Below the pieces are notes generated by a model that saw only the letters and a program-made list of their open reading frames with translations, was not told the DNA's origin and did not search any database. The position numbers were made by a program, and so were the translations under genes. A stretch of DNA of 64,000 bases from an uncultured Rhodobacterales bacterium (lineage in GTDB: Bacteria; Pseudomonadota; Alphaproteobacteria; Rhodobacterales; Rhodobacteraceae). Location: positions 62,001-126,000 of the forward strand of contig CAIQOV010000037.1 in NCBI GenBank assembly GCA_903873585.1. Reading direction: 5' to 3'. Shown in pieces: positions 19,386 to 27,813 of the stretch (its first letter is position 1; each line of letters starts with the position of its first letter).

Positions 19386-20567
19386 ATGATGCTGGAAGCT
19401 CTTACCCCGCAGCCGCAAGACAAAATCTTGGTGCTGATGGCGCAGTTTCGCGAAGACCCGCGCGCTGGCAAGATTGATCTTGGCGTGGGTGTGTACAAAG
19501 ACGCCACGGGGCTGACGCCTGTGATGCGCGCGGTGAAAACCGCCGAAAAGCAGTTGTGGGAGCGGGAGTTGACCAAGACCTACACCGGTCTTGCCGGTGA
19601 GCCTGCTTTCAACGCCGCCATGACCAACCTGATCCTTGGGCCGGGCTTTGCCGACCGCGCCGCTTCGGCCGCGACACCGGGTGGCACGGGCGCGCTGCAC
19701 CAAGCGCTAGAGCTGATCAAGATGGCCTCCCCCAAGGCCACGGTGTGGGTTTCCGACCCGACATGGCCCAATCACACCTCGATCATCCGCTATCTGGGCC
19801 TGAACATAGCCGAATACCGCTATTTCGATGCGGCCAGCGGTGGCATTGATGAAGCGGGGCTGCTGGACGATCTGGCCAAGGTGGCCAAGGGCGATGTGGT
19901 CTTGCTGCATGGTTGCTGCCACAACCCGACGGGGGCGAACCTTAGTGCTGACCAATGGGCCAAGGTGGCGGATGTTCTGACGACCCGTGGTGCCATTCCC
20001 TTTGTCGACTTGGCCTATCAAGGTTTCGGCGACGGGCTAGAAGCTGACGCCGAAGCCACCCGCATGATCGCCACCCGCTTCCCCGAGGTGCTGATTGCCG
20101 CCTCATGCTCGAAAAACTTTGGCATCTACCGTGAGCGCACCGGCGTGCTGATCGCCTTGGGGGAACCATCGCGCAAAGCGGTGGTGCAGGCCAATTTGGC
20201 TTACCTGAACCGGCAGAACTTTTCCTTCCCGCCCGACCACGGCGCGCGGCTGGTGACGATGATCTTGGAAGACCCTGCCCTTTGTGCCGATTGGAAGGCT
20301 GAACTGGAAGAGGTCCGCCTGAATATGCTGACCCTGCGCCAGTCTTTGGCGGAAGAGCTGCGCCGCGCCACCAATTCCGACCGCTATGATTTCGTGGCCC
20401 ATCATCGGGGCATGTTCTCTCGGCTGGGCATCAGCGAAGCGCAGGTCAACCAGTTGCGCGACACGCACGCCGTTTACATGGTGGGCGACAGCCGCATCAA
20501 CATTGCGGGCCTGAATGCGCGCACCGTGCCGATCTTGGCACAAGCCATCGCAGCCGTCGGCGGCTGA
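19386..20567 (+). CDS. Aromatic/aspartate aminotransferase (class I)
   Basis: PLP enzyme of fold type I, 393 residues, closest to the TyrB/AspC group: begins near DKILVLMAQFREDP, with LGVGVYKDATG and YTGLAGEPAF. The PLP Lys is in AASCSKNFGIYRERTG, with the Asn/Asp/Tyr cofactor contacts in HNPTGANLS and VDLAYQGFGDG. The C-terminal Arg binding the substrate carboxylate is in YMVGDSRINIAGL. It might feed mercaptopyruvate from cysteine to the adjacent sulfurtransferase; that link is inferred only from position. Confidence 0.92.
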   Translation: MMLEALTPQPQDKILVLMAQFREDPRAGKIDLGVGVYKDATGLTPVMRAVKTAEKQLWERELTKTYTGLAGEPAFNAAMTNLILGPGFADRAASAATPGGTGALHQALELIKMASPKATVWVSDPTWPNHTSIIRYLGLNIAEYRYFDAASGGIDEAGLLDDLAKVAKGDVVLLHGCCHNPTGANLSADQWAKVADVLTTRGAIPFVDLAYQGFGDGLEADAEATRMIATRFPEVLIAASCSKNFGIYRERTGVLIALGEPSRKAVVQANLAYLNRQNFSFPPDHGARLVTMILEDPALCADWKAELEEVRLNMLTLRQSLAEELRRATNSDRYDFVAHHRGMFSRLGISEAQVNQLRDTHAVYMVGDSRINIAGLNARTVPILAQAIAAVGG

Positions 20568-20569
20568 TC

Positions 20570-20588
20570 TTCATCTTGGTCTAAATAC
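20570..20588 (+). repeat. Short dispersed intergenic repeat, copy C
   Basis: TTCAT-CTTG-GTCTAAATAC, shared with copies at 4468 and 11986 except three bases in the middle. It starts three bases after the aminotransferase stop and occupies most of the gap before the CoA-transferase gene. Confidence 0.4.
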
Positions 20589-20610
20589 GCGACACGCAAG
20601 GAACAGTAGA

Positions 20611-21930
20611 ATGGCGAAAGCGGCCAAACGGATCACGGCAGAGGCGGCGGCCTTGATGGTGCAATCTGGCATGTGGTTGGATTACGGGGCCGTTCTGGGC
20701 CAGCCCGATGTGTTTGATGCGGCTTTGGCCAAACGTCTGGGGCAAGTCACAAACCTGCGGATCCGCTCGTGCCTGTCAACCCGTGCCCGCGCTGTGCTGG
20801 AAGCCGACCCTAAGGGCGATCATGTCTTTTGGTTTTCCACTCATTTCAGCGGCTATGACCGCCGCAAGCACGATCAGGCCATCGCCCATTATCTGCCGGT
20901 TCACTTGGGCGAAATTCCCGATTATTACCGCCGCTTCATTGATCCGGTCGACATCGCGGTGTTCAAAACCGCGCCGATGGATGCCAACGGCTTTTTCAAC
21001 TTTGGCCCGTCAAACCTGTGGATGCGCGCCTTGGTCGAACGCGCCAAGCTCGTGATTGTCGAAGAATGCGCCGCTTTGCCCTATGTGATGGGCGAAGGCA
21101 CGGGCGTGCATATCTCGGAAGTCGATTTCATTTTGAACGGTGACAGCCAGCCCATGGCCGAACTGCCCAAGCCCGTGATCACCGATGTTGACCGCGCCGT
21201 GGCCCGCCTGATTGCGGCCGAGATTGAAGACGGCGCTTGCTTGCAAATCGGCATAGGCGGCATGCCCAATGCCGTTTGCAGCCTTTTGGCGGAAAGCAAC
21301 GTGCAAGATCTGGGCATTCATACCGAGATGATGACAGACGGCATCGTTGACCTTTACCGCGCGGGGCGGATTACGGGGGCGAGAAAGCAACTGAACGCGG
21401 GCAAGATGGTGTGCACCTTTTCACTTGGGGCGCAGTATCTGTATGACTTCATCCACAAGAACCCCGAGGTCGAGTTTCACCCCGTCGACTACACCAACAT
21501 GCCCCATGTCATTATGCAAAACCACAATGTGGCGGCGATCAACAACACGACCCAGATGGATTTGCAGGGCCAAGCCGCGTCGGAATCGGATGGCTACCGC
21601 CATATCTCTGGCACGGGGGGGCAGTCGCAGTTTGTGCGGGGGGCCTATGCGTCAAAGGGGGGCAAAAGCTTTATCTGCTTGGCTTCGACGTTTGATAAAA
21701 AGGGCGAACGCAAAAGCCGCATCGTGACGGCGCTGACCAAGGGCAACATCGTCACCACGCCGCGCAGCGATATGATGTATGTCGTGACCGAATACGGCAT
21801 GGTGAACCTTAAAGGCCGCACTGTGGCGGAACGGGCGCAATTGCTGATTTCCATCGCTCACCCCGATTTTCGCGAAGAGCTGTCACGCGAAGCCCACCAG
21901 CACAACCTGATCCCGCGCGGGTATTTCTAA
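20611..21930 (+). CDS. Acetyl-CoA hydrolase/CoA-transferase family protein
   Basis: Class I CoA-transferase of the butyryl/4-hydroxybutyrate-CoA:acetate type, 439 residues. The oxyanion-hole motif is GIGGMPNAVCSLL. The catalytic Glu that forms the glutamyl-CoA intermediate is in GIHTEMMTDGIVDL. The C-terminal half has SGTGGQSQFVRGAYASKGG and VVTEYGMVNLKGRTVAERA. ATG 20611 has CAAGGAAC about ten bases upstream. The acyl donor and acceptor cannot be told from the sequence. It ends 102 bases before convergent amtB, with a strong hairpin between. Confidence 0.87.
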   Translation: MAKAAKRITAEAAALMVQSGMWLDYGAVLGQPDVFDAALAKRLGQVTNLRIRSCLSTRARAVLEADPKGDHVFWFSTHFSGYDRRKHDQAIAHYLPVHLGEIPDYYRRFIDPVDIAVFKTAPMDANGFFNFGPSNLWMRALVERAKLVIVEECAALPYVMGEGTGVHISEVDFILNGDSQPMAELPKPVITDVDRAVARLIAAEIEDGACLQIGIGGMPNAVCSLLAESNVQDLGIHTEMMTDGIVDLYRAGRITGARKQLNAGKMVCTFSLGAQYLYDFIHKNPEVEFHPVDYTNMPHVIMQNHNVAAINNTTQMDLQGQAASESDGYRHISGTGGQSQFVRGAYASKGGKSFICLASTFDKKGERKSRIVTALTKGNIVTTPRSDMMYVVTEYGMVNLKGRTVAERAQLLISIAHPDFREELSREAHQHNLIPRGYF

Positions 21931-21953
21931 GAACCCAGCCTTTCGCTGATAAA

Positions 21954-21986
21954 AAACGGCCCGTGCATCAGATGCACGGGCCGTTT
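21954..21986 (-). terminator. Rho-independent terminator of glnK-amtB
   Basis: Perfect inverted repeat with arms AAACGGCCCGTGCAT and ATGCACGGGCCGTTT around a three-base loop. Read on the minus strand it is followed by a run of six T, the classic signal downstream of amtB. On the plus strand only three T follow, so it may serve the CoA-transferase gene less well. Confidence 0.9.
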
Positions 21987-22032
21987 GCCATATCCAAGGC
22001 GAGGGAGGAAGTCGCCCTAGACGGGATGGGCT

Positions 22033-23451
22033 TTAGGCGTTGTAAGCGTTCTCGCCGTGCGAGGTTTGATCCAACCCTTGACGCTCGTCATCAGTCGAAG
22101 GACGCAGGCCGAAGATTTTGTCGATGCCCCAGAACAGCACCAGCGACACACCACCCGACCAGATCAGCGTCACCAGCACGGCCTTGATCTGCGTTATCAC
22201 CTGCGCGCCCATGTCAAAGGTGCCAGCGACCGCCGGAAAGACGGTGTAATCCACCCAGCCCTGACCGCCCAGTGACGGTGCGGCCAGAACGCCCGTACCG
22301 ATGGCGCCAAGAATGCCGCCCACGCAGTGCACGCCGAACACATCAAGGCTGTCGTCATAGCCGAACTTGCCCTTCACGTAAGACACAAAGGTGTAGCACA
22401 CCGGCGACACGATCAGGCCCAGCACAATCGCGCCCATCGGGCCGGCATAGCCTGCCGCAGGGGTCACTGCGACCAAGCCTGCCACAGCGCCTGACACAGC
22501 GCCCAGCAAAGACGGGCGGCCATGGCGGACCTGTTCCACCAAGGTCCAAGACAGCGCCGCTGCAGCGGTTGCCACAAAGGTGTTCATAAAGGCCAGCGCC
22601 GCATAGCCGTTGGCTTCAAGGTTCGAACCGGCGTTAAAGCCAAACCAACCGACCCACAGCATAGAGGCGCCAATCATCGTCATGGTCAGCGAATGCGGGG
22701 CCATGTTTTCCTTGCCAAAGCCCACGCGCTTGCCAATCACCAAGCAGCCCACCAAGCCCGCGATACCGGCGTTGATATGCACCACAGTGCCGCCCGCAAA
22801 ATCCAACCCGCCCCAGCCCCAGATCAGGCCCATGTCGGTGGGATTGTCGGCCAAGAAGTCTGGGCCGGACCAGTACCAAACCATATGGGCGATCGGGAAA
22901 TAAACGATCGTCACCCACAGGCCGCAAAACAGCATCAGCGGCCAGAACTTGATACGCTCGGCAAAAGCCCCCACGATCAGCGCGGGTGTGATGCAAGCGA
23001 AGGTCATCTGGAAGATCACGAAGGCATATTCGGGAATATAGACGTTGTTGGAAAAGGTCGCGGCATAGGTGGAAACGCCCACACCCGCCAAAAACGCCTT
23101 GGACAACCCGCCAACATAGGCCGACCCAGAGGTGAAGGCCAAAGAATAGCCGTATGTCACCCACAAAACCGCCACCAAGCAGACGATCATGAACGTCTGC
23201 ATCAACACGCTGAGCATGTTCTTGGAACGCACCAGACCGCCGTAAAACAGACCAAGCGCCGGAACGGCCATCAACAGCACCAAGGCTGACGATACCAGCA
23301 TCCAAGTCGTGTCGCCCTTGTTGACCATACCCGCTTGCGCTGCGGCATCGGGGGCCTTGATCAGGGCCGTTTGCGCCCAAGCAGGGGCTGCTGCGGCAAT
23401 AGACGCCACAAGCGCGCCCGCCGTTGCAAATTTCGACATATTTCGTTGCAT
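22033..23451 (-). CDS. amtB: Ammonium transporter AmtB
   Basis: Inner-membrane ammonium channel, 472 residues with about 11 membrane helices after a signal peptide (ending PAWAQ). The signatures GLFYGGLVRSKN and DFAGGTVVHINAGIAGLVG (family signature containing a pore His) are present, as is the second pore His region in DVFGVHCVGGILG. A 20-residue periplasmic linker precedes helix 1. ATG 23451 has AGGGGAAC nine bases upstream; a GTG lies just before it. It follows glnK by 27 bases; the pair lets GlnK block AmtB when nitrogen is plentiful. Confidence 0.96.
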   Translation of the reverse strand: MQRNMSKFATAGALVASIAAAAPAWAQTALIKAPDAAAQAGMVNKGDTTWMLVSSALVLLMAVPALGLFYGGLVRSKNMLSVLMQTFMIVCLVAVLWVTYGYSLAFTSGSAYVGGLSKAFLAGVGVSTYAATFSNNVYIPEYAFVIFQMTFACITPALIVGAFAERIKFWPLMLFCGLWVTIVYFPIAHMVWYWSGPDFLADNPTDMGLIWGWGGLDFAGGTVVHINAGIAGLVGCLVIGKRVGFGKENMAPHSLTMTMIGASMLWVGWFGFNAGSNLEANGYAALAFMNTFVATAAAALSWTLVEQVRHGRPSLLGAVSGAVAGLVAVTPAAGYAGPMGAIVLGLIVSPVCYTFVSYVKGKFGYDDSLDVFGVHCVGGILGAIGTGVLAAPSLGGQGWVDYTVFPAVAGTFDMGAQVITQIKAVLVTLIWSGGVSLVLFWGIDKIFGLRPSTDDERQGLDQTSHGENAYNA

Positions 23452-23478
23452 CACAATTGTTCCCCTAAGGCCAAACGC

Positions 23479-23817
23479 TTACAGCGCATCGTCGTTGGTT
23501 TCGCCCGTGCGCACGCGGACCGCTGCCGCCACGTCGAGCACGAAAATCTTGCCGTCACCAATTTTGCCGGTGCGGGCGGTTTTGGTGATTGTTTCAACCA
23601 CCTGATCGGCCAGACCATCGGCCACGACGATCTCGATGCGCATTTTCGGCACGAAGTTCACCTCGTATTCGGCACCGCGATAAATTTCGGTGTGGCCCGA
23701 TTGCAGGCCAAAGCCTTTGATCTCGGTCACCATCATGCCGCGCACGCCAATGGTGGTCAGCGCCTCGCGCACTTCTTCCAGTTTGAACGGCTTGATGGCC
23801 GCAATGACGAGTTTCAA
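23479..23817 (-). CDS. glnK: Nitrogen regulatory protein PII (GlnK)
   Basis: Trimeric PII signal protein of 112 residues. It senses ATP/ADP and 2-oxoglutarate and controls AmtB and nitrogen regulators. The T-loop contains Tyr51 in YRGAEYEVNFVPK, the usual uridylylation site for GlnD (also in this window). The B-loop and C-loop region is TGKIGDGKIFVLDV. It starts with TTG at 23815-23817 after GAGGTGCATC; no ATG lies at the family N-terminus. Linkage to amtB supports the GlnK rather than the GlnB name. Confidence 0.95.
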   Translation of the reverse strand: MKLVIAAIKPFKLEEVREALTTIGVRGMMVTEIKGFGLQSGHTEIYRGAEYEVNFVPKMRIEIVVADGLADQVVETITKTARTGKIGDGKIFVLDVAAAVRVRTGETNDDAL

Positions 23818-23901
23818 GATGCACCTCTTTTCCGTGAAGGACTGACGCTTGCCTTAGACCAAGCACGCCGCTTTCGCAGGTGCAGCACAAGTTCTGTTCC
23901 C

Positions 23902-23923
23902 TTCGGATAGGCGCCTATCCGAA
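23902..23923. promoter_or_regulatory. 22-bp perfect palindrome upstream of glnK
   Basis: Half-site TTCGGATAGGC followed directly by its reverse complement. It lies 85 bases upstream of the glnK start. It could be a dimeric repressor/activator site or an RNA hairpin in the leader. The bound protein is unknown; NtrC would be a natural guess from context, but the sequence does not match the enteric NtrC consensus. Confidence 0.45.
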
Positions 23924-23990
23924 AGTTTGGCCCATTTTTTGGGCTAAAAATGAAAAACGCACATTTAATAGTCACTTTGTGATTTCGAAT

Positions 23991-24005
23991 CGGGTGCAAC
24001 ACCCG
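23991..24005. promoter_or_regulatory. Short inverted repeat in the glnK/PBP divergent region
   Basis: CGGGTG-CAA-CACCCG, 6-bp arms with a 3-base centre, about 90 bases upstream of the penicillin-binding protein start. It could be an operator or a leader hairpin; no T tract follows. Confidence 0.3.
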
Positions 24006-24090
24006 CTCCACATTCCGGCCAAAGCGGCGTAAAGAGGACAGAACAAGCCCAAAATGGGCAAAGCTGCGGCAGCACAGGCAAGGGTTTAGC

Positions 24091-26235
24091 ATGGCATCCA
24101 CTCCAAAAGGGCGGCCTTTGAGGGCAGACCGACGCTATAGCGCCCCTGCGGGTGGGCGTGGCAAACCGCCAGCGCCGCGCCGCGCTGCAAAACGCAGATC
24201 CGCGCGCAAACGCGGCATCGTGGCCGGCTTTGTGCATTTTATCTGGCGCATAATCTGGGGCATCTTTTGGCGCGCAACGATTGTGGGGGCTACGATCCTT
24301 GCCTGTGCTGTGTTGTATTTCTACGTGCAACTGCCGCCCGTCTCCGCCCTGATCGACGGGCGGGCGCGCGGGTCTGTGACCATGCTGGACGCCAACAACC
24401 AAGTCTTTGCATGGCGCGGCGAAACCTTTGGCGGGCAAGTGACGCCGCAAACCGTATCGCCCAACCTGCTGCACGCCGTGATCGCGACCGAGGATAAGCG
24501 CTTTTACCAGCATTTCGGCATTAGCCCGCGCGGCATCATCTCGGCCGTGGCGATCAACCTGCGCGCGGGGCGCGGGGCGTTTGAAGGCAACGGGGGGTCA
24601 ACCATCACCCAACAAACCGCCAAGCTGTTGTGCCTTGGCGTGGCCTATGATCCGACCCAATGGAAATCGGAAAGCGCTTATGAAGATGACTGTCGGTCTG
24701 GCGGGCTGAAGCGCAAGATCAAGGAAGTTCCCTATGCCTTGGCGATGGAGACGAAATATTCCAAAGATGAAATCCTGACGATCTACTTCAACCGCGCCTA
24801 TCTGGGGGCGGGCAGTCGGGGGTTTGAAGCGGCCTCGCAGCGCTATTTCGGCAAATCGGCGGCGAACCTGTCGCCCGCCGAATCGGCGATGCTGGCGGGC
24901 TTGTTGAAAGCGCCGTCGAAATACGCGCCCACCAACAACTTGCAACGCGCGCGCGACCGTGCGGCGGTGATCATCGGGTTGATGCAGGAACAAGGCTATC
25001 TGACCCAAGCCGAAGCGGATGATGCCTTGGCCCATCCCGCCGAACTGTCGCAAGCCGCCGCGCGCAATGCGGGTGGGGCGTTTGCCGATTGGGTTATGGA
25101 AAGCACGCCGGCCTATCTGGGCAACACCACAACCGAAGATGTCATCATCAAGACCACGCTGGACCCGCGCCTGCAAAAGGCGGCGGAAGATGCGCTGACG
25201 GCTGTGTTCAGCGAAAAGCTCAAACAAGGGTCTAACGCCCAAGCCGCAATTGTGGTGATGAGCGCAGATGGCGCGGTGCGTGCCATGGTGGGCGGGCGCG
25301 ATCTGCCACAGGCGGGGTCTTTCAACCGCGCCACGCAGGCGCTGCGGCAGACAGGGTCAAGCTTTAAGCCCTTCGTCTACGCCTCGGCCCTGAATATCGG
25401 GTGGAGCCCGATGGATTTTGTGGAAGACAGCCCGCTGACGCTGAATATCCCCGGCTCTGGTCCTTGGACACCCAGCAATTATGACAACGAATTCAAAGGT
25501 GTGATCCCGATTTATCAGGCCATGCAGGAAAGCCGCAATATCCCTGCGGTCAAGATTGCCATGGCCGTGGGGCTGGATACGGTGCGCACGACGGCGCGCG
25601 GGTTTGGTATCTCTGGCGATCTGGCGGCGGGGCCTGCCTTGGCACTGGGCGCTTCCGAGGCGACCTTGTTGCAGATGACGGGGGCCTATGCGGGCATCTT
25701 GAACGGCGGGTCGGCGGTGGCACCTTACGGCCTGCGCGATCTGACCCTGAAGGGCGACCCGACGCCGCTGATCGGCCAAATGGGCGGCATGGGAGAGCGT
25801 GTCATCTCGGACACGGCCGCCAAAGAGTTGACGTGGATGATGACCCAAGTGGTTCAGAACGGCACAGGCCAGCGCGCGCAGCTGGGCGACCGCCCCGTGG
25901 CGGGAAAAACTGGCACCACGTCAGAGGCGCGCGATGCGTGGTTCATCGGCTTTACCGCCGATTACGTCACCGGCGTGTGGATGGGCTATGACAACAACAC
26001 GCCGCTAAGCGGCGTGACAGGCGGCGGCATTCCCGCCGAAATATGGCACGAGGTGATGACGCGCGTCGAAGACGGCCTGCCCATTACGCCTTTGCCCCTG
26101 ATCGTGCCAGAACCACGCCTGCCGCCCAATGCTGACGCACCTGCAACCCCTGTGCCCCCCGCAGGCGGCCAACCAAAACCTGCCACCGACCCCTTCACCG
26201 CCGTGTTGCAACAGCTTCTGGGCAAAGGGAATTAA
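24091..26235 (+). CDS. Class A penicillin-binding protein (transglycosylase/transpeptidase)
   Basis: Bifunctional peptidoglycan polymerase, 714 residues. A basic cytoplasmic tail (RRAAKRRSARKRG) precedes one membrane helix at about residues 62-82. The GT51 domain (~100-280) has the catalytic Glu in ATEDKRFYQHFG, then GGSTITQQTAK and the second Glu region around KEVPYALAMETKYSK. The transpeptidase domain has the nucleophile in TGSSFKPF, the SxN-like ESRNIP and the KTGTTS triad. The C-terminus is a Pro-rich tail. The closest assignment is the PBP1A/1C-like group. The LpoA-like activator at 52.2 kb could act on such an enzyme. Confidence 0.94.
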   Translation: MASTPKGRPLRADRRYSAPAGGRGKPPAPRRAAKRRSARKRGIVAGFVHFIWRIIWGIFWRATIVGATILACAVLYFYVQLPPVSALIDGRARGSVTMLDANNQVFAWRGETFGGQVTPQTVSPNLLHAVIATEDKRFYQHFGISPRGIISAVAINLRAGRGAFEGNGGSTITQQTAKLLCLGVAYDPTQWKSESAYEDDCRSGGLKRKIKEVPYALAMETKYSKDEILTIYFNRAYLGAGSRGFEAASQRYFGKSAANLSPAESAMLAGLLKAPSKYAPTNNLQRARDRAAVIIGLMQEQGYLTQAEADDALAHPAELSQAAARNAGGAFADWVMESTPAYLGNTTTEDVIIKTTLDPRLQKAAEDALTAVFSEKLKQGSNAQAAIVVMSADGAVRAMVGGRDLPQAGSFNRATQALRQTGSSFKPFVYASALNIGWSPMDFVEDSPLTLNIPGSGPWTPSNYDNEFKGVIPIYQAMQESRNIPAVKIAMAVGLDTVRTTARGFGISGDLAAGPALALGASEATLLQMTGAYAGILNGGSAVAPYGLRDLTLKGDPTPLIGQMGGMGERVISDTAAKELTWMMTQVVQNGTGQRAQLGDRPVAGKTGTTSEARDAWFIGFTADYVTGVWMGYDNNTPLSGVTGGGIPAEIWHEVMTRVEDGLPITPLPLIVPEPRLPPNADAPATPVPPAGGQPKPATDPFTAVLQQLLGKGN

Positions 26236-26245
26236 GCGCAAAGCA

Positions 26246-26271
26246 AAAGGCCGCAGAGTTCTGCGGCCTTT
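26246..26271. terminator. Bidirectional Rho-independent terminator
   Basis: An 11-bp perfect stem AAAGGCCGCAG / CTGCGGCCTTT with loop AGTT lies between the convergent penicillin-binding protein and mlaC genes. The T-rich end on the plus strand is short (TTT), and AAAA on the left gives TTTT on the minus strand, so it probably works both ways. Confidence 0.8.
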
Positions 26272-26290
26272 GTGCGCGATTTGGGGGCGT

Positions 26291-26914
26291 TTAGCTGGCG
26301 TTCAGGTCGGCGATCACCTTGTCGATATCGCCGCCGTTTTTATCAAGGACCGCCCCAATCTCGGTGCGTTCTGACGCCAGCATATTGACGCCTTCGATGA
26401 TGATGTTGAAGAACAAGTTGCGCCCCGACTTGTCGCCCACCCACCAGCGCAAATCAAAGGGTGCTTCGCCCTGCAAGGTCGCGGTCGAGATGACTTCATA
26501 ATAGCTTTTGTACGGACGCGCGTCGATGACTTCGATCTTGCCGCCAATGAACTCGCGGAAGCGACGGCCGTATTTGCGGCTGATGTAACCCTGATAGGCC
26601 TTGGTGAAAGCCGCCATCTGCGCGGCGCTCGCTTGCTTTGACGCAGGCCCAAGGGCCGACCGCGCAATGGTGGGGACATCGGCATAGGTGACAAAAATCT
26701 GCTCGAAATCGCCAAACATCGCCTGTTCCGACTTGCCAGAGTTGATCGTGGCATTGATGTCGGCGATCAGTTTATCAATCAGTTGGCGGGCTTGGTCGAC
26801 CGTAAGGGCGCGAACGGGTAAGGCGAAGGCCAAAAAGCCCGTGCCCGCCGCAAGGCCCGCACCAAAAGCGCGGCGTGTCAGATGCATCGAGGTGGTTTCG
26901 GTCTTATTGCGCAT
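26291..26914 (-). CDS. mlaC: MlaC family periplasmic phospholipid-binding protein
   Basis: Periplasmic shuttle that carries phospholipid between MlaA in the outer membrane and the inner-membrane MlaFEDB transporter. It has 207 residues. The MlaC fold is indicated by FEQIFVTYADVPTIARSALG, AFTKAYQGYISRKYGRRF and DLRWWVGDKSGRNLFFNIIIEGVNM. The signal region reads HLTRRAFGAGLAAG, with a twin Arg that looks Tat-like. The chosen ATG 26914 has GAGG six bases upstream and overlaps the mlaA end by 11 bases; ATG 26887 is an alternative. Confidence 0.9.
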   Translation of the reverse strand: MRNKTETTSMHLTRRAFGAGLAAGTGFLAFALPVRALTVDQARQLIDKLIADINATINSGKSEQAMFGDFEQIFVTYADVPTIARSALGPASKQASAAQMAAFTKAYQGYISRKYGRRFREFIGGKIEVIDARPYKSYYEVISTATLQGEAPFDLRWWVGDKSGRNLFFNIIIEGVNMLASERTEIGAVLDKNGGDIDKVIADLNAS

Positions 26915-27659
26915 AGGGATCCTCAAATTCCGACTCAGCGGTGGTTTGGCCTAAAGTGTGGCGGCGGTTCTCAAGATACAAGAGCCGCGCTTGGGCGTAG
27001 CCGTCTGCACTGTCATATAGGATCGAATCGACCGTTTCGGAATAGCGGCCACGATCACCAATGCGTGCCGCGATCTGGGCAAAGGTGCCGATCCAGCGCT
27101 TGTCCTTGGGGATAAACAGCTGCAGCGGATCGAAGACCAAATCCACCACCGTGCCCACCGCATCGCGCTGGGTGGAAGGCCCGTAAGCGGGCAGTTCGAT
27201 ATAGGCGCCTTCGCTGACGCCCCAAACGCTGAGAGTTTCGCCAAAATCTGTCTCTTTGGCCGCAGCGCCCATCTTGGTGGCCGGATCAAACAGCCCGCCC
27301 AGCCCGATGGTGGTGTTCAAGGCAAACCGCAGCGTGTTGTGAACCGCAGGGCCAAGCTTGGCCTGAAGCAGATCATTGGCCACAACGCCGGGCAACCCGA
27401 TGTTGTTTGCCACGTTGCTGGCACCGATAAACACCGGCTCTGGCAGGATATGCGTGGCTTTGTTGGCCAAGGGGCGCAAAATATAGGTGTCAAGCTTCAG
27501 GTTCAGCGCGTGAGTCGCGCGGTTTTGCTTTTCAAACGGGTCATTGATGCCCGTTGGCGACACGGCTGGCGCGCAGGCTGACAGGCCAAGCGCAAGAAGG
27601 GCCGCGAAAATCGTGGCTTTATGCCGCATAAGGCGGCGGGGATGCAAATAAATCGTCAT
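26904..27659 (-). CDS. mlaA: MlaA (VacJ) family outer-membrane lipoprotein
   Basis: Outer-membrane lipoprotein that removes mislocalised phospholipid from the outer leaflet. It has 251 residues. The lipobox LSAC follows ATIFAALLALG. The family core is NDPFEKQNRATHALN, LPEPVFIGASNVANNIGLP, FALNTTIGLGGLFDPA and FGETLSVWGVSEGAYIELPAYGPS. An internal ATG at 27629 gives a more standard lipoprotein signal, so the first ten residues are doubtful. It overlaps mlaC. The mlaFEDB transporter genes are not nearby. Confidence 0.93.
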   Translation of the reverse strand: MTIYLHPRRLMRHKATIFAALLALGLSACAPAVSPTGINDPFEKQNRATHALNLKLDTYILRPLANKATHILPEPVFIGASNVANNIGLPGVVANDLLQAKLGPAVHNTLRFALNTTIGLGGLFDPATKMGAAAKETDFGETLSVWGVSEGAYIELPAYGPSTQRDAVGTVVDLVFDPLQLFIPKDKRWIGTFAQIAARIGDRGRYSETVDSILYDSADGYAQARLLYLENRRHTLGQTTAESEFEDPYAQ

Positions 27660-27813
27660 CTGGGTCAGGCCGTTCCAAATCCGTTGGCAAGTCTTTTACT
27701 TTTCTCATCCAAGCCATATGCTGCACGCTAAGACAAGACAACGACCAAGCGCTTAGCTTACACTTACCAAGTCATTTAACGCCGACCCTTACATAGAAGT
27801 CAGGAATAGACGC

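Noticed and set aside
22522-23289. 255-codon frame on the plus strand opposite amtB.
   Set aside because: It lies fully antisense to a well-conserved gene, is rich in His, Gln and Arg, and matches no family; it is a shadow of GC-rich codons.
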